DNA from: Oscillospiraceae bacterium
GTDB taxonomy: Bacteria; Bacillota; Clostridia; Oscillospirales; QAMX01
Direction of reading: 5' to 3'
DNA length: 5,232 nt
Assembly: GCA_902772625.1 (NCBI GenBank)
Contig: CACYBP010000224.1
Location: forward strand, 1 to 5,232
The notes beneath the pieces are model-generated. The model made no database searches. It was not told the origin of the DNA and saw nothing but the letters and a program-made list of their open reading frames with translations. The stretch's first letter is position 1. Every line of letters starts with the position of its first letter. Both the position numbers and the translations under genes were made by a program. This document shows positions 1-5,232 of the stretch, one piece after another.

Positions 1-234
1 AAAGAGGAACCGAAACCGAGAGTTTTGACGCCATTCAAGCCGTATCTCGCGAAGGTTGTCCCCACAAACGGCCTGAACGTCAGGACGGGAGCCGGTACCA
101 GCTACAAGAAGCTCGGCGCTCTGCAATGCGGTACGACCGTCAAGGTGCTGGAAGAAAAACCCGGGTGGGGAAGGATCCTGTTCAATGGGAAAGCCGGGTG
201 GATCTCGCTCAATTACGTGAAAAGGGGGGAATGA
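1..234 (+). CDS. SH3b-domain protein, C-terminal fragment (probable cell-wall hydrolase/endolysin tail)
   Basis: The reading frame is open from the first base, so this is the last 77 residues of a longer protein that starts outside the window; a TTG at 25 could be read as a start but has no ribosome binding site. A charged, Pro-rich linker (residues 1-16, KEEPKPRV...) leads into a bacterial SH3 (SH3_3-type) domain at about residues 17-75, with the typical LNVRTGAGTSYKKLGAL segment, a G-T-x-V-x-V-L strand, GW.RI and a closing GWIS..YV. Such domains bind peptidoglycan and commonly sit at the C-terminus of amidases, endopeptidases or GH25 lysozymes, including phage endolysins. The catalytic domain is not visible, so the enzyme class is unknown. 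The stop codon lies one base before the XhlA/holin-like gene, an arrangement typical of phage lysis cassettes. The SH3b call is secure; the endolysin role is inferred. Confidence 0.85.
   Translation, partial: KEEPKPRVLTPFKPYLAKVVPTNGLNVRTGAGTSYKKLGALQCGTTVKVLEEKPGWGRILFNGKAGWISLNYVKRGE
224..229 (+). promoter_or_regulatory. Ribosome binding site inside the end of the SH3b gene
   Basis: A run of six G preceded by AAA lies 6 bases before the ATG at 236 and overlaps the last codons of the SH3b gene. It supports the 236 start and suggests that translation of the two genes is coupled. Confidence 0.6.
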
Positions 235-235
235 T

Positions 236-430
236 ATGCAGGACTGCAAACCGGAAACGGCGTGCAAGGCTCTGAAGGAGCTTGAAAAGCGCGTGGACAA
301 CCACGACGAACGCCTCGCGAAGGGGGACACCGATTTCGCGGTGGTGAACGTGAAGCTGAATCTGATCCTCGGGGTCATGTCCGCCGTCGGCGTGGCGATG
401 GCGGGCGTTCTGGTCAGGATGCTTTTCTGA
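236..430 (+). CDS. Small XhlA/holin-like membrane protein
   Basis: This is a 64-residue protein. Residues 1-30 are charged and helical (KALKELEKRVDNHDERLAKG) with a coiled-coil-like heptad pattern. Residues about 41-61 form one hydrophobic segment (LNLILGVMSAVGVAMAGVLV), and the protein ends in RMLF. A short amphipathic or coiled-coil N-terminus followed by a single C-terminal membrane helix is the architecture of the haemolysin XhlA family and related phage lysis proteins. In phage PBSX, XhlA works with a holin and an amidase to lyse the host. The gene begins one base after the SH3b gene stop and is followed directly by a strong terminator, so it ends the transcription unit. There is no signal peptide. 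Family assignment rests on architecture and context rather than a diagnostic motif; a generic small membrane protein remains possible. Confidence 0.7.
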   Translation: MQDCKPETACKALKELEKRVDNHDERLAKGDTDFAVVNVKLNLILGVMSAVGVAMAGVLVRMLF

Positions 431-441
431 TCGGCTGAGGA

Positions 442-480
442 AAGAAGACCCGCGGCGAAACGCCGCGGGTCTTCTTCTTT
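442..480 (+). terminator. Strong rho-independent terminator after the lysis-type genes
   Basis: A perfect 16-bp stem (442-457 with 461-476) closes on an AAA loop. Its core CCCGCGGCG pairs with CGCCGCGGG. The lower stem is AAGAAGA/TCTTCTT, and the arm runs into a T-rich tail (CTTCTTCTTT). It starts 11 bases after the stop of the XhlA-like gene and isolates the downstream operon from read-through. No competing plus-strand function is seen. Confidence 0.9.
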
Positions 481-498
481 CAAAAGGCGAAAGAAATC

Positions 499-527
499 TT
501 TACCCGAGGGAGGAAGTGTGATAAAAT
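499..527 (+). promoter_or_regulatory. Sigma-A-type promoter with extended -10
   Basis: The -35 candidate is TTTACC (499-504, 4 of 6 to TTGACA). After exactly 17 bases comes TAAAAT (522-527, 5 of 6 to TATAAT), immediately preceded by TGA, which provides the TGn extended -10. The predicted transcript starts near 533-536, about 50 bases before the first operon gene. It lies directly after a terminator and is the only promoter I see for the four-gene operon. No operator palindrome overlaps it. Confidence 0.65.
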
Positions 528-545
528 GGGGGATGAAAGAAGGAG

Positions 546-565
546 AAAAGGGCGTTCGCCCTTTT
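546..565 (+). promoter_or_regulatory. Leader hairpin between promoter and first gene
   Basis: A perfect 8-bp inverted repeat, AAAAGGGC with GCCCTTTT, surrounds a GTTC loop. It lies in the predicted 5' leader, 6 bases before the SD. The GC part is only 4 bp and the T-run is 4 bases followed by CCC, so it would be a weak terminator. An mRNA-stabilising or attenuating stem is possible. The CCTT at 560-563 could alternatively pair with AAGG of the SD at 572-575. Confidence 0.4.
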
Positions 566-571
566 CCCGGC

Positions 572-578
572 AAGGAGG
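572..578 (+). promoter_or_regulatory. Near-perfect Shine-Dalgarno for the DHQase-like gene
   Basis: AAGGAGG sits 6 bases before the ATG at 585 and fixes that start. It argues against reading through from GTG/ATG codons at 518 and 533, which lie in another frame. Confidence 0.85.
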
Positions 579-584
579 CACGCG

Positions 585-1349
585 ATGAAAAAACCGAGTT
601 TTCTCGATCAGCCGAGGCCGCTGCTCTGCGCCATGGTGCAGGAGGAGTCGCCGGAAAAGGCGATCCCGGTGATCATGAATTCGCTTTACGACGGCGCCGA
701 GGCGTTCGGCATCCAGCTGGAATACCTGAAAAGAGAATACCGGAGCGAGGAGACTCTCCGGGAGATCTTTTCCTATTGCAAGGACAAGCCGATCTATATC
801 ACCAGCTACCGCGGCGCGGAAAGCCGCGGCCTTTCGGATGAAGAATGCGCCGAGCTTCTGTTCCGGGGCCTTTCGGCCGGGGCGACGCTCCTTGACGTGG
901 TGGGCGACTTTTTCTGCCCCGAGCCTCACGAGTTGACCATGGACCCCGGGGCGGTGAAAAAACAGGAGGAGCTGATCCGAAGGATCCACGACCTGGGGGG
1001 CGAGGCCCTGATCTCCTCCCACCTGCATGCCTTTTACGATGAGGAAGAGGTCGTCAGGATCGCCTTCGAGCAGAAAAGGCGCGGCGCCGACGTGATCAAG
1101 ATCGTCACCCGCGCCGACACGCGGGAGGAACTGATGGCCGATCTCCGGATCGCCGACCGGCTGGGCCGGGAGCTGGGAAAAGAGCATCTTTTCCTTGCCG
1201 GAGGAAGGGAATGCGCGCTGTTAAGGCAGATCGGGCCGTACTTCGGCTCGGTCATGTACCTCACGGTGGAGCGCTATCAGCCCCAATCCGCCAAGGAACA
1301 GCCCCTTCTGCGCGCGGCCAAGGCCATCCGGGACAATATGACGATATAA
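585..1349 (+). CDS. Divergent type I 3-dehydroquinate dehydratase-like protein
   Basis: The 254-residue length matches class I 3-dehydroquinate dehydratases (AroD, about 250), single-domain TIM barrels that form a lysine imine with a ketone and eliminate a beta-hydroxyl. Visible equivalents of the Salmonella/E. coli active site are R76 (ITSYR, like R82), H146 (SSHLH, general acid/base His143), K172 (VIKIV, Schiff-base Lys170), R214 (LLRQIG, like R213), and S235 with Q239 (SAKEQ, like the lid S232-x3-Q236). The His-Lys spacing of 26 is close to the usual 27. However, the N-terminal E-x-R-x-D motif (E46/R48/D50) is replaced by Q44-L-E46-Y-L48, and the Glu86 region reads GAES. The protein therefore probably keeps the imine chemistry and carboxylate-side contacts while recognising a different ring. 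It is the first gene of an operon of oxidoreductases with no other shikimate genes in sight, so a housekeeping aroD role is unlikely. Residue equivalences are by-eye alignments. The fold is confident, the substrate unknown. Confidence 0.85.
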   Translation: MKKPSFLDQPRPLLCAMVQEESPEKAIPVIMNSLYDGAEAFGIQLEYLKREYRSEETLREIFSYCKDKPIYITSYRGAESRGLSDEECAELLFRGLSAGATLLDVVGDFFCPEPHELTMDPGAVKKQEELIRRIHDLGGEALISSHLHAFYDEEEVVRIAFEQKRRGADVIKIVTRADTREELMADLRIADRLGRELGKEHLFLAGGRECALLRQIGPYFGSVMYLTVERYQPQSAKEQPLLRAAKAIRDNMTI

Positions 1350-1368
1350 AAGAAAAGAGGAACGTGCC

Positions 1369-2388
1369 ATGAAAAATCCGTCGATCGTATTTACCGGGAT
1401 CAACAAGGCAGAGCTGATCTCCCGGGAGCTCCCGGAGGAGCCGGGAGAGGGTGAGGTGCTGGTCAGAACGCGCTTCAGCACCATCAGCCCGGGCACCGAG
1501 CGGGCAAACATCACCGGGAACCCCAACGTCCGGGGCGTCCGGGAGCCTGACGTCTCCTTCCCGCGGCAGTGCGGCTATTCCACCTCGGGCGTCGTGGAAA
1601 AGGTGGGGAAGGGCGTCACGTCGGTGAAGCCCGGCGACACGGTGACCGCCTTCCGCACGGTGCACGCCCTGCGGAATATCGTGCCCGAAAAAAACGTCGT
1701 TCCCTTCGACCCCGCGAAGGTTTCTTTTGAGGAGGCGGCGATCCTCTATATCACCACCTTCCCCATGGCGGCGGTGAGAAAGACCCGGGTGGAGATCGGG
1801 GAACCCGCGCTGGTGATGGGCTGCGGCCTTCTGGGGCAGATCGCGATCAAGGAGCTGCGCGCTGCGGGAGCGGTGCCGGTGATCGCCGCTGACCCGGTGG
1901 AATCCAGACGGAAGCTCGCTCTTTCCTCCGGCGCGGATCACGCGCTGGATCCCCTCGCGCCGGATTTCGCCGAAGAGGTGAAAAGGCTGACCCGGGGCGG
2001 CGCAAAGGCCGTGATCGAGGTCACCGGCGTGGGACAGGGACTGGACGGCGCGCTGGACGCCACGGCGCGGTTCGGCAGGGTCGCCCTTCTGGGCTGCACC
2101 CGGAATAAAGAATTCACCATCGACTATTACCGGAAGGTGCACTGCCCGGGCATCACGCTGATCGGCGCGCACACCGACGCCCGGCCGGAGACCGAATCCC
2201 GCCCCGGCGTGTTCACCACCCGGGACGATATCGCCTCGATGCTCGCGCTTCTGGAAAACCGCAGGCTCTCCTTCGATTCCTTCCCCCGGGCCAAATACGC
2301 GCCGGGCGAATGCGGAGAGGCCTTCACCCGGCTGATCAACGACCGGGATTTCCCCCTGATCACGCAGTTTGACTGGGATCTGGTTTAA
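1369..2388 (+). CDS. Zinc-independent MDR dehydrogenase, BchC-like subgroup
   Basis: This is a 339-residue medium-chain dehydrogenase/reductase. The N-terminal GroES-like domain (about 1-125) carries the ISPGTER motif (39-45) typical of the bacteriochlorophyllide dehydrogenase (BchC)-like subgroup. The usual catalytic-zinc Cys and GHE motifs are absent (the segment reads CGYSTSGVVEKVG, 68-80), as is the four-Cys structural zinc lobe, so it probably works without zinc. The Rossmann domain has GCGLLG (151-156), and an acidic D175 at the end of the second strand (VIAADP) favours NAD(H) over NADP(H). It presumably oxidises or reduces a hydroxyl/ketone on a small cyclic molecule; the natural substrate cannot be read from the sequence. 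It has its own SD (AGAGG, 1356-1360), 8 bases before the ATG, and starts 19 bases after the DHQase-like gene. No chlorophyll genes accompany it, so a BchC function is not implied. Confidence 0.85.
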   Translation: MKNPSIVFTGINKAELISRELPEEPGEGEVLVRTRFSTISPGTERANITGNPNVRGVREPDVSFPRQCGYSTSGVVEKVGKGVTSVKPGDTVTAFRTVHALRNIVPEKNVVPFDPAKVSFEEAAILYITTFPMAAVRKTRVEIGEPALVMGCGLLGQIAIKELRAAGAVPVIAADPVESRRKLALSSGADHALDPLAPDFAEEVKRLTRGGAKAVIEVTGVGQGLDGALDATARFGRVALLGCTRNKEFTIDYYRKVHCPGITLIGAHTDARPETESRPGVFTTRDDIASMLALLENRRLSFDSFPRAKYAPGECGEAFTRLINDRDFPLITQFDWDLV

Positions 2389-2395
2389 ACCGAAA

Positions 2396-2400
2396 AGGAG
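2396..2400 (+). promoter_or_regulatory. Ribosome binding site that sets the Gfo/Idh/MocA gene start
   Basis: AGGAG lies 7 bases before the ATG at 2408. An in-frame TTG at 2369 would add 13 residues but overlaps the end of the upstream gene and has no SD. The protein from 2408 begins directly with the Rossmann strand (KKLKVVQIG), as is normal for this family. Confidence 0.85.
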
Positions 2401-2407
2401 AGAGAAG

Positions 2408-3418
2408 ATGAAAAAACTGAAAGTTGTCCAGATCGGCACCGAGCACGATCACGCCTCCTCCGCCATGGGGTCGCTTCTCCGGCAGACCGACCTTTTCGAG
2501 GTGGCGGGCTTCGTCATGCCCGAGGATGATACGACCTCGGTCTACGAGGGAACGAAAAGAGTTTACGAGGGCGTGCCGCGCCTGACTCTTGAAGAGGCTT
2601 TCGCCCTGGAGGGGCTGGAGGGCGCGGTGATCGAAACCAGCGACAAGCTTCTGGTCAAATACGCGCGCATGGCCGTGGCAAAGGGCCTTGCGGTCCAGAT
2701 GGACAAGCCCGGCTCCGGCGACGCCGGCGAGTTCGACCTCCTGATGGACGAGGCCGAAAAGGGCGGCAAGGGCTTCCAGCTCGGGTATATGTACCGGTTC
2801 AACCCCGCGATCCTCGCGCTTTACGACGCGGTGAAGAGGGGAGAACTCGGCGATATCCTCTATATCAACGCCGAGATGAACTGCATCCACGTGCCCGAGA
2901 AGAGACGGTGGCTCGGCGATTATCCGGGCGGAATGATGCATTTTCTGGGATGCCATCTGGTGGATATCATCTATCGGCTGCAGGGAGAGCCTCTGGAGGT
3001 CATCGCCCTGAACCAGCCCGCGGGGCTGGACGGTGTGGAGGCCGACGACGAGGGCTTCGCCGTGTTCCGCTATCCCCGGGGCGTTTCCTTCGCGCGCACC
3101 ACCGCGGTGGAGCGGGGCGGCTTTATGCGCCGCCAGATCGTCGCGGTGGGGACGAAGGCCACCTGGGAGATCAATCCCACCGAGTATTACCGCGGCTCGG
3201 GTGAGGTGAAGGATATGCTGACCGATTTCGCGGTGCGGGACAGCATGAACTGGAACGACGCGGGCATGAAATCCACCACCGGGACCTACAACCGCTACGA
3301 CGACATGTTCCGCTCCTATTACGAGATCGCCCGGGGCGAAAAGGAAAACGAGTACGGCTTTTCTTACGAAAAGAAGCTTTACCGCCTGATCCTCGCGGCC
3401 TGCGGGAAAAAGAACTGA
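2408..3418 (+). CDS. Gfo/Idh/MocA family oxidoreductase
   Basis: This is a 336-residue NAD(P)-dependent oxidoreductase of the glucose-fructose oxidoreductase / inositol dehydrogenase / MocA superfamily, cytoplasmic with no signal peptide. The N-terminal Rossmann domain spans about 1-122 and the C-terminal alpha/beta domain about 123-336. The family EKP motif appears as D99-K100-P101, with K100 the expected catalytic lysine. GYMYRFNP follows at 126-133, and GG..(H)FLG.H..D ends with H183 and D186, the expected catalytic His/Asp pair. The nucleotide-binding loop is unusual: GTEHDHA (10-16) replaces the common GxGxxG. Family members oxidise or reduce a ring hydroxyl of sugars, inositols or glycosides, and some produce 3-keto-sugars that are then cleaved by elimination. 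The gene sits 19 bases after the BchC-like gene and 24 before the quinone oxidoreductase-like gene, so it belongs to the same transcript. The substrate is not identifiable. Confidence 0.9.
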   Translation: MKKLKVVQIGTEHDHASSAMGSLLRQTDLFEVAGFVMPEDDTTSVYEGTKRVYEGVPRLTLEEAFALEGLEGAVIETSDKLLVKYARMAVAKGLAVQMDKPGSGDAGEFDLLMDEAEKGGKGFQLGYMYRFNPAILALYDAVKRGELGDILYINAEMNCIHVPEKRRWLGDYPGGMMHFLGCHLVDIIYRLQGEPLEVIALNQPAGLDGVEADDEGFAVFRYPRGVSFARTTAVERGGFMRRQIVAVGTKATWEINPTEYYRGSGEVKDMLTDFAVRDSMNWNDAGMKSTTGTYNRYDDMFRSYYEIARGEKENEYGFSYEKKLYRLILAACGKKN

Positions 3419-3442
3419 GCCTTCAGAAGAAAGGGAGACGAA

Positions 3443-4420
3443 ATGAAAGCGATCCTGATAAACGACGACCGGTCCCTCCGGTGGGACGACGTGCCCGATC
3501 CCGTGATCCGGGAGGACGAGGTGCTGATCAAAACGGCCTATGCCGCCCTGAACCGCGCCGACCTGATGCAGAGAGCCGGGGATTATCCCCCTCCGCCGGG
3601 CGCGCCCGAGTGGATGGGCCTCGAGATCTCCGGGGAGATCGTTCTGGTGGGGGAAAAGGCCAAAGACAGGTGGAAGAAGGGCGACCGGGTGTGCGCGCTT
3701 CTGGGCGGAGGCGGATACGCCGAATACGCGGCGGTGAACGCCGACATGGTGATGCCAGCCCCCGAAGGGATCACCCTCCGGGAGGCCGCCGCCATTCCGG
3801 AGGCCTACGCCACCGCCTACCTCAATCTCTTTATGGAAGGTAAAGTTGCCCCGGGTGAGACCTTCCTGATGCAGGCGGGCGCCAGCGGGCTTGCCTCGGT
3901 GGTGATCCCCATGGCCAAGGCCTTCGGCATCCGCACCCTGACCACGGTGCTTGACGACCGGGCGGCGGAGAGCATCAAAGACCTCGGCGCCGACCGGATC
4001 ATCGTCACCTCCCGGGAATCGCTTCCCGAGGTTCTGAAGGAGGAGGCCGCGGCCGGGCATCCGGTGAACGCGGTTCTGGACTGCCTCGGCGGGAAGGGCA
4101 TGGCGGACTGCCTTCCGCATCTCGCCTACGGCGCGAGGTGGATCATGATCGCCACCCTGGCGGGCGATCTTGCCGAGATCAATCTCAAAACGGTGTACGT
4201 GAAAAATATCCGCATCATCGGCTCGACCCTCCGCTCCAAGACCCCCGAAAGGAAGGGCGAGATCCTGCGGTGCGTGGTGCGCGACGTCTTCCCGAAGGTG
4301 AAGGCGGGACTGATCAAGCCGTCGATCTTCCGGGAGTACCCCATCGAAGAGGCCGAGGAGGCCCAAGCCCTCATGGCCTCCGGAAAGCACCACGGCAAGA
4401 TCGTGATGCGGGTCGGATAA
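3443..4420 (+). CDS. NAD(P)H:quinone oxidoreductase-like MDR protein (PIG3-type)
   Basis: This is a 325-residue zinc-independent MDR enzyme, normal length for the quinone oxidoreductase / p53-inducible (PIG3, TP53I3) subgroup. Diagnostic segments are ALNRADLMQR (35-44), YPPPPGAPEWMGLEISG (48-64), the nucleotide-binding QAGASGLAS (144-152) in place of AxxGxxG, and GSTLRSKT (260-267). No zinc ligands are present. Characterised relatives reduce quinones or alpha,beta-unsaturated carbonyls with NADPH. Here TVLDDRAAE (168-176) after the second Rossmann strand has two Asp, so cofactor preference is uncertain. An AGGGAG-type SD (3432-3437) precedes the ATG. It is the last gene of the operon; a terminator hairpin begins 22 bases after its stop. 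By context it may reduce an enone or ketone produced by the upstream enzymes; that role is inference. The family call is firm. Confidence 0.9.
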   Translation: MKAILINDDRSLRWDDVPDPVIREDEVLIKTAYAALNRADLMQRAGDYPPPPGAPEWMGLEISGEIVLVGEKAKDRWKKGDRVCALLGGGGYAEYAAVNADMVMPAPEGITLREAAAIPEAYATAYLNLFMEGKVAPGETFLMQAGASGLASVVIPMAKAFGIRTLTTVLDDRAAESIKDLGADRIIVTSRESLPEVLKEEAAAGHPVNAVLDCLGGKGMADCLPHLAYGARWIMIATLAGDLAEINLKTVYVKNIRIIGSTLRSKTPERKGEILRCVVRDVFPKVKAGLIKPSIFREYPIEEAEEAQALMASGKHHGKIVMRVG

Positions 4421-4433
4421 GATCCTGAGAAGC

Positions 4434-4474
4434 AAAAAACAAGCTGGCCGCCCCTTTCGGGCGGCCGGCGCTTT
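4434..4474. terminator. Bidirectional terminator between convergent genes
   Basis: An 11-bp stem with one G-U wobble (4443-4453 with 4459-4469) encloses a CTTTC loop. On the plus strand it is followed by GCTTTGTCT, a poor U-tract. On the minus strand the stem is followed by TTGTTTTTT (from the A-run at 4434-4439), a good U-tract. It therefore fits the end of the minus-strand glycoside hydrolase best and probably also stops the four-gene operon. Confidence 0.8.
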
Positions 4475-4512
4475 GTCTCGTTTTCCGGAAAGCGGAGACC
4501 GGTCTTAAGGCC

Positions 4513-5232
4513 TCAGAGGATCTGACAGACGCGCTTGAGCGTCAGAGCCAGGTCGTAGGCGAAGGCGCGCACCTCTTCCAGCTTCGGTTTTTTGCCTTCG
4601 GCGATCTCCTTTCGCCACGCGTTGATCCGGGCGGTGGGAGGACAGGCCATCGCGGTCATATCGCAGCCCTCGAGGAGGTTGGAGGCGTACTCGGCCGCCT
4701 CGAGAAGCTTTTCCATGTCGCTCGGGCGGTAATCGAAGGCGTCCGAGGTGTACTCCGTGAGCGCCTTGCGGATGGCCTCGACGGCTCTTTCCGCGTGCCC
4801 CTCCCGGTTCGGGATGGGAAGCACCATGGTCTCCAGGTCGCGGCAGCGGTAGCAGCCCATCATGGCGGCGATGGTGGCGGGATCCCGGACGGTGCCGTCG
4901 GGGTAGAAGACGCCGTGTTCGGAATCGCACCGGTCGTGGATCATCAGCTCGAAGACGAACCAGCCCATTTCATACCGCTGGCAGGCCTCCAGGACCATGT
5001 CGTAGGGGTTGGAGCGGGCAAGGCAGCCGGTCTCGGTCTGCAGCACCGGCACGCCGTATTTCTCCCCGTAGGCGGCGGCCAGGGTGAAATTGGCGTTCAT
5101 GACGGCGCGGGTCTCGCTGTAATCGTGGAAGGAGAGCACGTCGGAAAGCGGACCCACCGTGTCCTCGATCTCCCAGGCGGTGGTGTAGCCGACGGTGACG
5201 CTGTGCGCCGGATCAAGACTCTTGATCAGCGG
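4513..5232 (-). CDS. Glycoside hydrolase, clan GH-A TIM barrel (GH5/GH2-like), C-terminal part
   Basis: The minus-strand frame is open to the window edge, so only the last 239 residues are seen; the GTG at 5157 is internal, not a start. The fragment opens with LIKSLDPAHSVTVG, resembling the 'x-x-LDP-x-x-PVT-x-G' strand of GH5/GH2 barrels. It continues with VLSFHDY (32-38) and GVPVLQTETGC (60-70), whose E67 is the expected nucleophile on strand 7. GWFVFELMI (90-98) gives the strand-8 Trp, and GVFYPDGTVRDP (107-118) is the usual 'product/brings more of the same' loop near the end of the barrel. The general acid/base Glu would lie upstream of the window. Residues about 143-239 form a helical, charged C-terminal tail beyond the barrel. 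No cohesin, dockerin or membrane segment is visible. The gene converges on the oxidoreductase operon, with 92 bases between stop codons. Substrate and GH family number cannot be fixed from this fragment. Confidence 0.8.
   Translation of the reverse strand, partial: PLIKSLDPAHSVTVGYTTAWEIEDTVGPLSDVLSFHDYSETRAVMNANFTLAAAYGEKYGVPVLQTETGCLARSNPYDMVLEACQRYEMGWFVFELMIHDRCDSEHGVFYPDGTVRDPATIAAMMGCYRCRDLETMVLPIPNREGHAERAVEAIRKALTEYTSDAFDYRPSDMEKLLEAAEYASNLLEGCDMTAMACPPTARINAWRKEIAEGKKPKLEEVRAFAYDLALTLKRVCQIL

Noticed and set aside
518..841. Plus-strand GTG-started frame with a GGGAGG-like sequence just upstream
   Set aside because: The start lies within the -10 region, upstream of the predicted transcript start, and the frame overlaps the DHQase-like gene out of phase with Arg/Gly/Pro-rich shadow composition. 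A leader-peptide role is not supported because it does not end before the gene.
480..1187. Minus-strand open frame (235 codons) opposite the DHQase-like gene and its promoter
   Set aside because: It is antisense to a well-supported gene, runs across the promoter and leader, and has no recognisable domain.
2369..2407. TTG start giving a 13-residue longer Gfo/Idh/MocA protein
   Set aside because: It overlaps the end of the upstream gene and lacks an SD; the ATG at 2408 has AGGAG at the right distance and matches the usual family N-terminus.
1261..2439. Minus-strand open frame (392 codons) opposite the BchC-like gene
   Set aside because: It is a mirror frame of a clear MDR gene, with low-complexity composition and no family motif.
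2360..4435. Long minus-strand open frame (691 codons) opposite the Gfo/Idh/MocA and PIG3-like genes
   Set aside because: It lies antisense to two clear family members, is rich in His, Gly, Arg and Pro without recognisable motifs, and has no convincing start. High-GC codon bias creates such mirror frames.
4505..4930. Minus-strand 141-codon frame overlapping the glycoside hydrolase
   Set aside because: Arg/His/Gly-rich shadow in another phase of the same strand.
4513..5157. Complete 214-residue minus-strand protein starting at GTG 5157
   Set aside because: The frame continues open with matching glycoside hydrolase sequence to the window edge, so the GTG is an internal Val codon.
1..5232. CRISPR array, tRNA, rRNA, IS element or attachment-site repeats
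   Set aside because: No regularly spaced repeats, no tRNA-like cloverleaf, no transposase and no duplicated att-like core were found by eye; all non-coding gaps are short and are explained by terminators, the promoter and SD sequences.

Overview
The window is bacterial DNA with high GC content (hand counts of single 60-base lines run from 50% in the first line to 73% near 3001). It has strong AGGAGG-type ribosome binding sites, short intergenic gaps and a sigma-A-like extended -10 promoter. Together with a phage-lysis type SH3b/XhlA-like gene pair at the left end, this suggests a GC-rich member of the Bacillota (Clostridia-like, possibly gut-associated). That assignment is an inference; nothing in the window fixes the species.

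Layout. (1) Bases 1-430 hold the C-terminal end of an SH3b-domain protein, cut by the window edge, and one base later a 64-residue XhlA/holin-like membrane protein. A strong intrinsic terminator (442-476) closes this block, which looks like the tail of a prophage or domesticated lysis cassette. (2) A promoter (499-527), a leader with a perfect 8-bp hairpin (546-565) and a strong SD start a four-gene plus-strand operon covering 585-4420. Its genes are a divergent type I 3-dehydroquinate dehydratase-like protein, a BchC-like zinc-independent MDR dehydrogenase, a Gfo/Idh/MocA oxidoreductase and a PIG3-like NAD(P)H:quinone oxidoreductase. Gaps are only 19, 19 and 24 bases, each with its own SD. 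(3) A hairpin at 4443-4469 lies between convergent genes and probably terminates both strands. (4) On the minus strand, 4513-5232 is the C-terminal part of a clan GH-A (GH5/GH2-like) glycoside hydrolase whose N-terminus lies beyond the window.

How the genes may work together. The operon combines one Schiff-base lyase-type enzyme with three nicotinamide-dependent oxidoreductases of different families. A chemically coherent but unproven reading is oxidation of a hydroxyl to a ketone (Gfo/Idh/MocA or the BchC-like MDR), beta-elimination of water or another leaving group through a lysine imine (DHQase-like enzyme), then reduction of the resulting enone or ketone (PIG3-like MDR). The DHQase-like protein keeps its catalytic Lys and His and the residues that in characterised enzymes contact the carboxylate side, but has lost the Glu-x-Arg-x-Asp motif. 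Its substrate is therefore probably not 3-dehydroquinate itself. A catabolic pathway for a cyclitol, sugar acid or 3-keto-glycoside is the leading guess, and the adjacent glycoside hydrolase fits that loosely.
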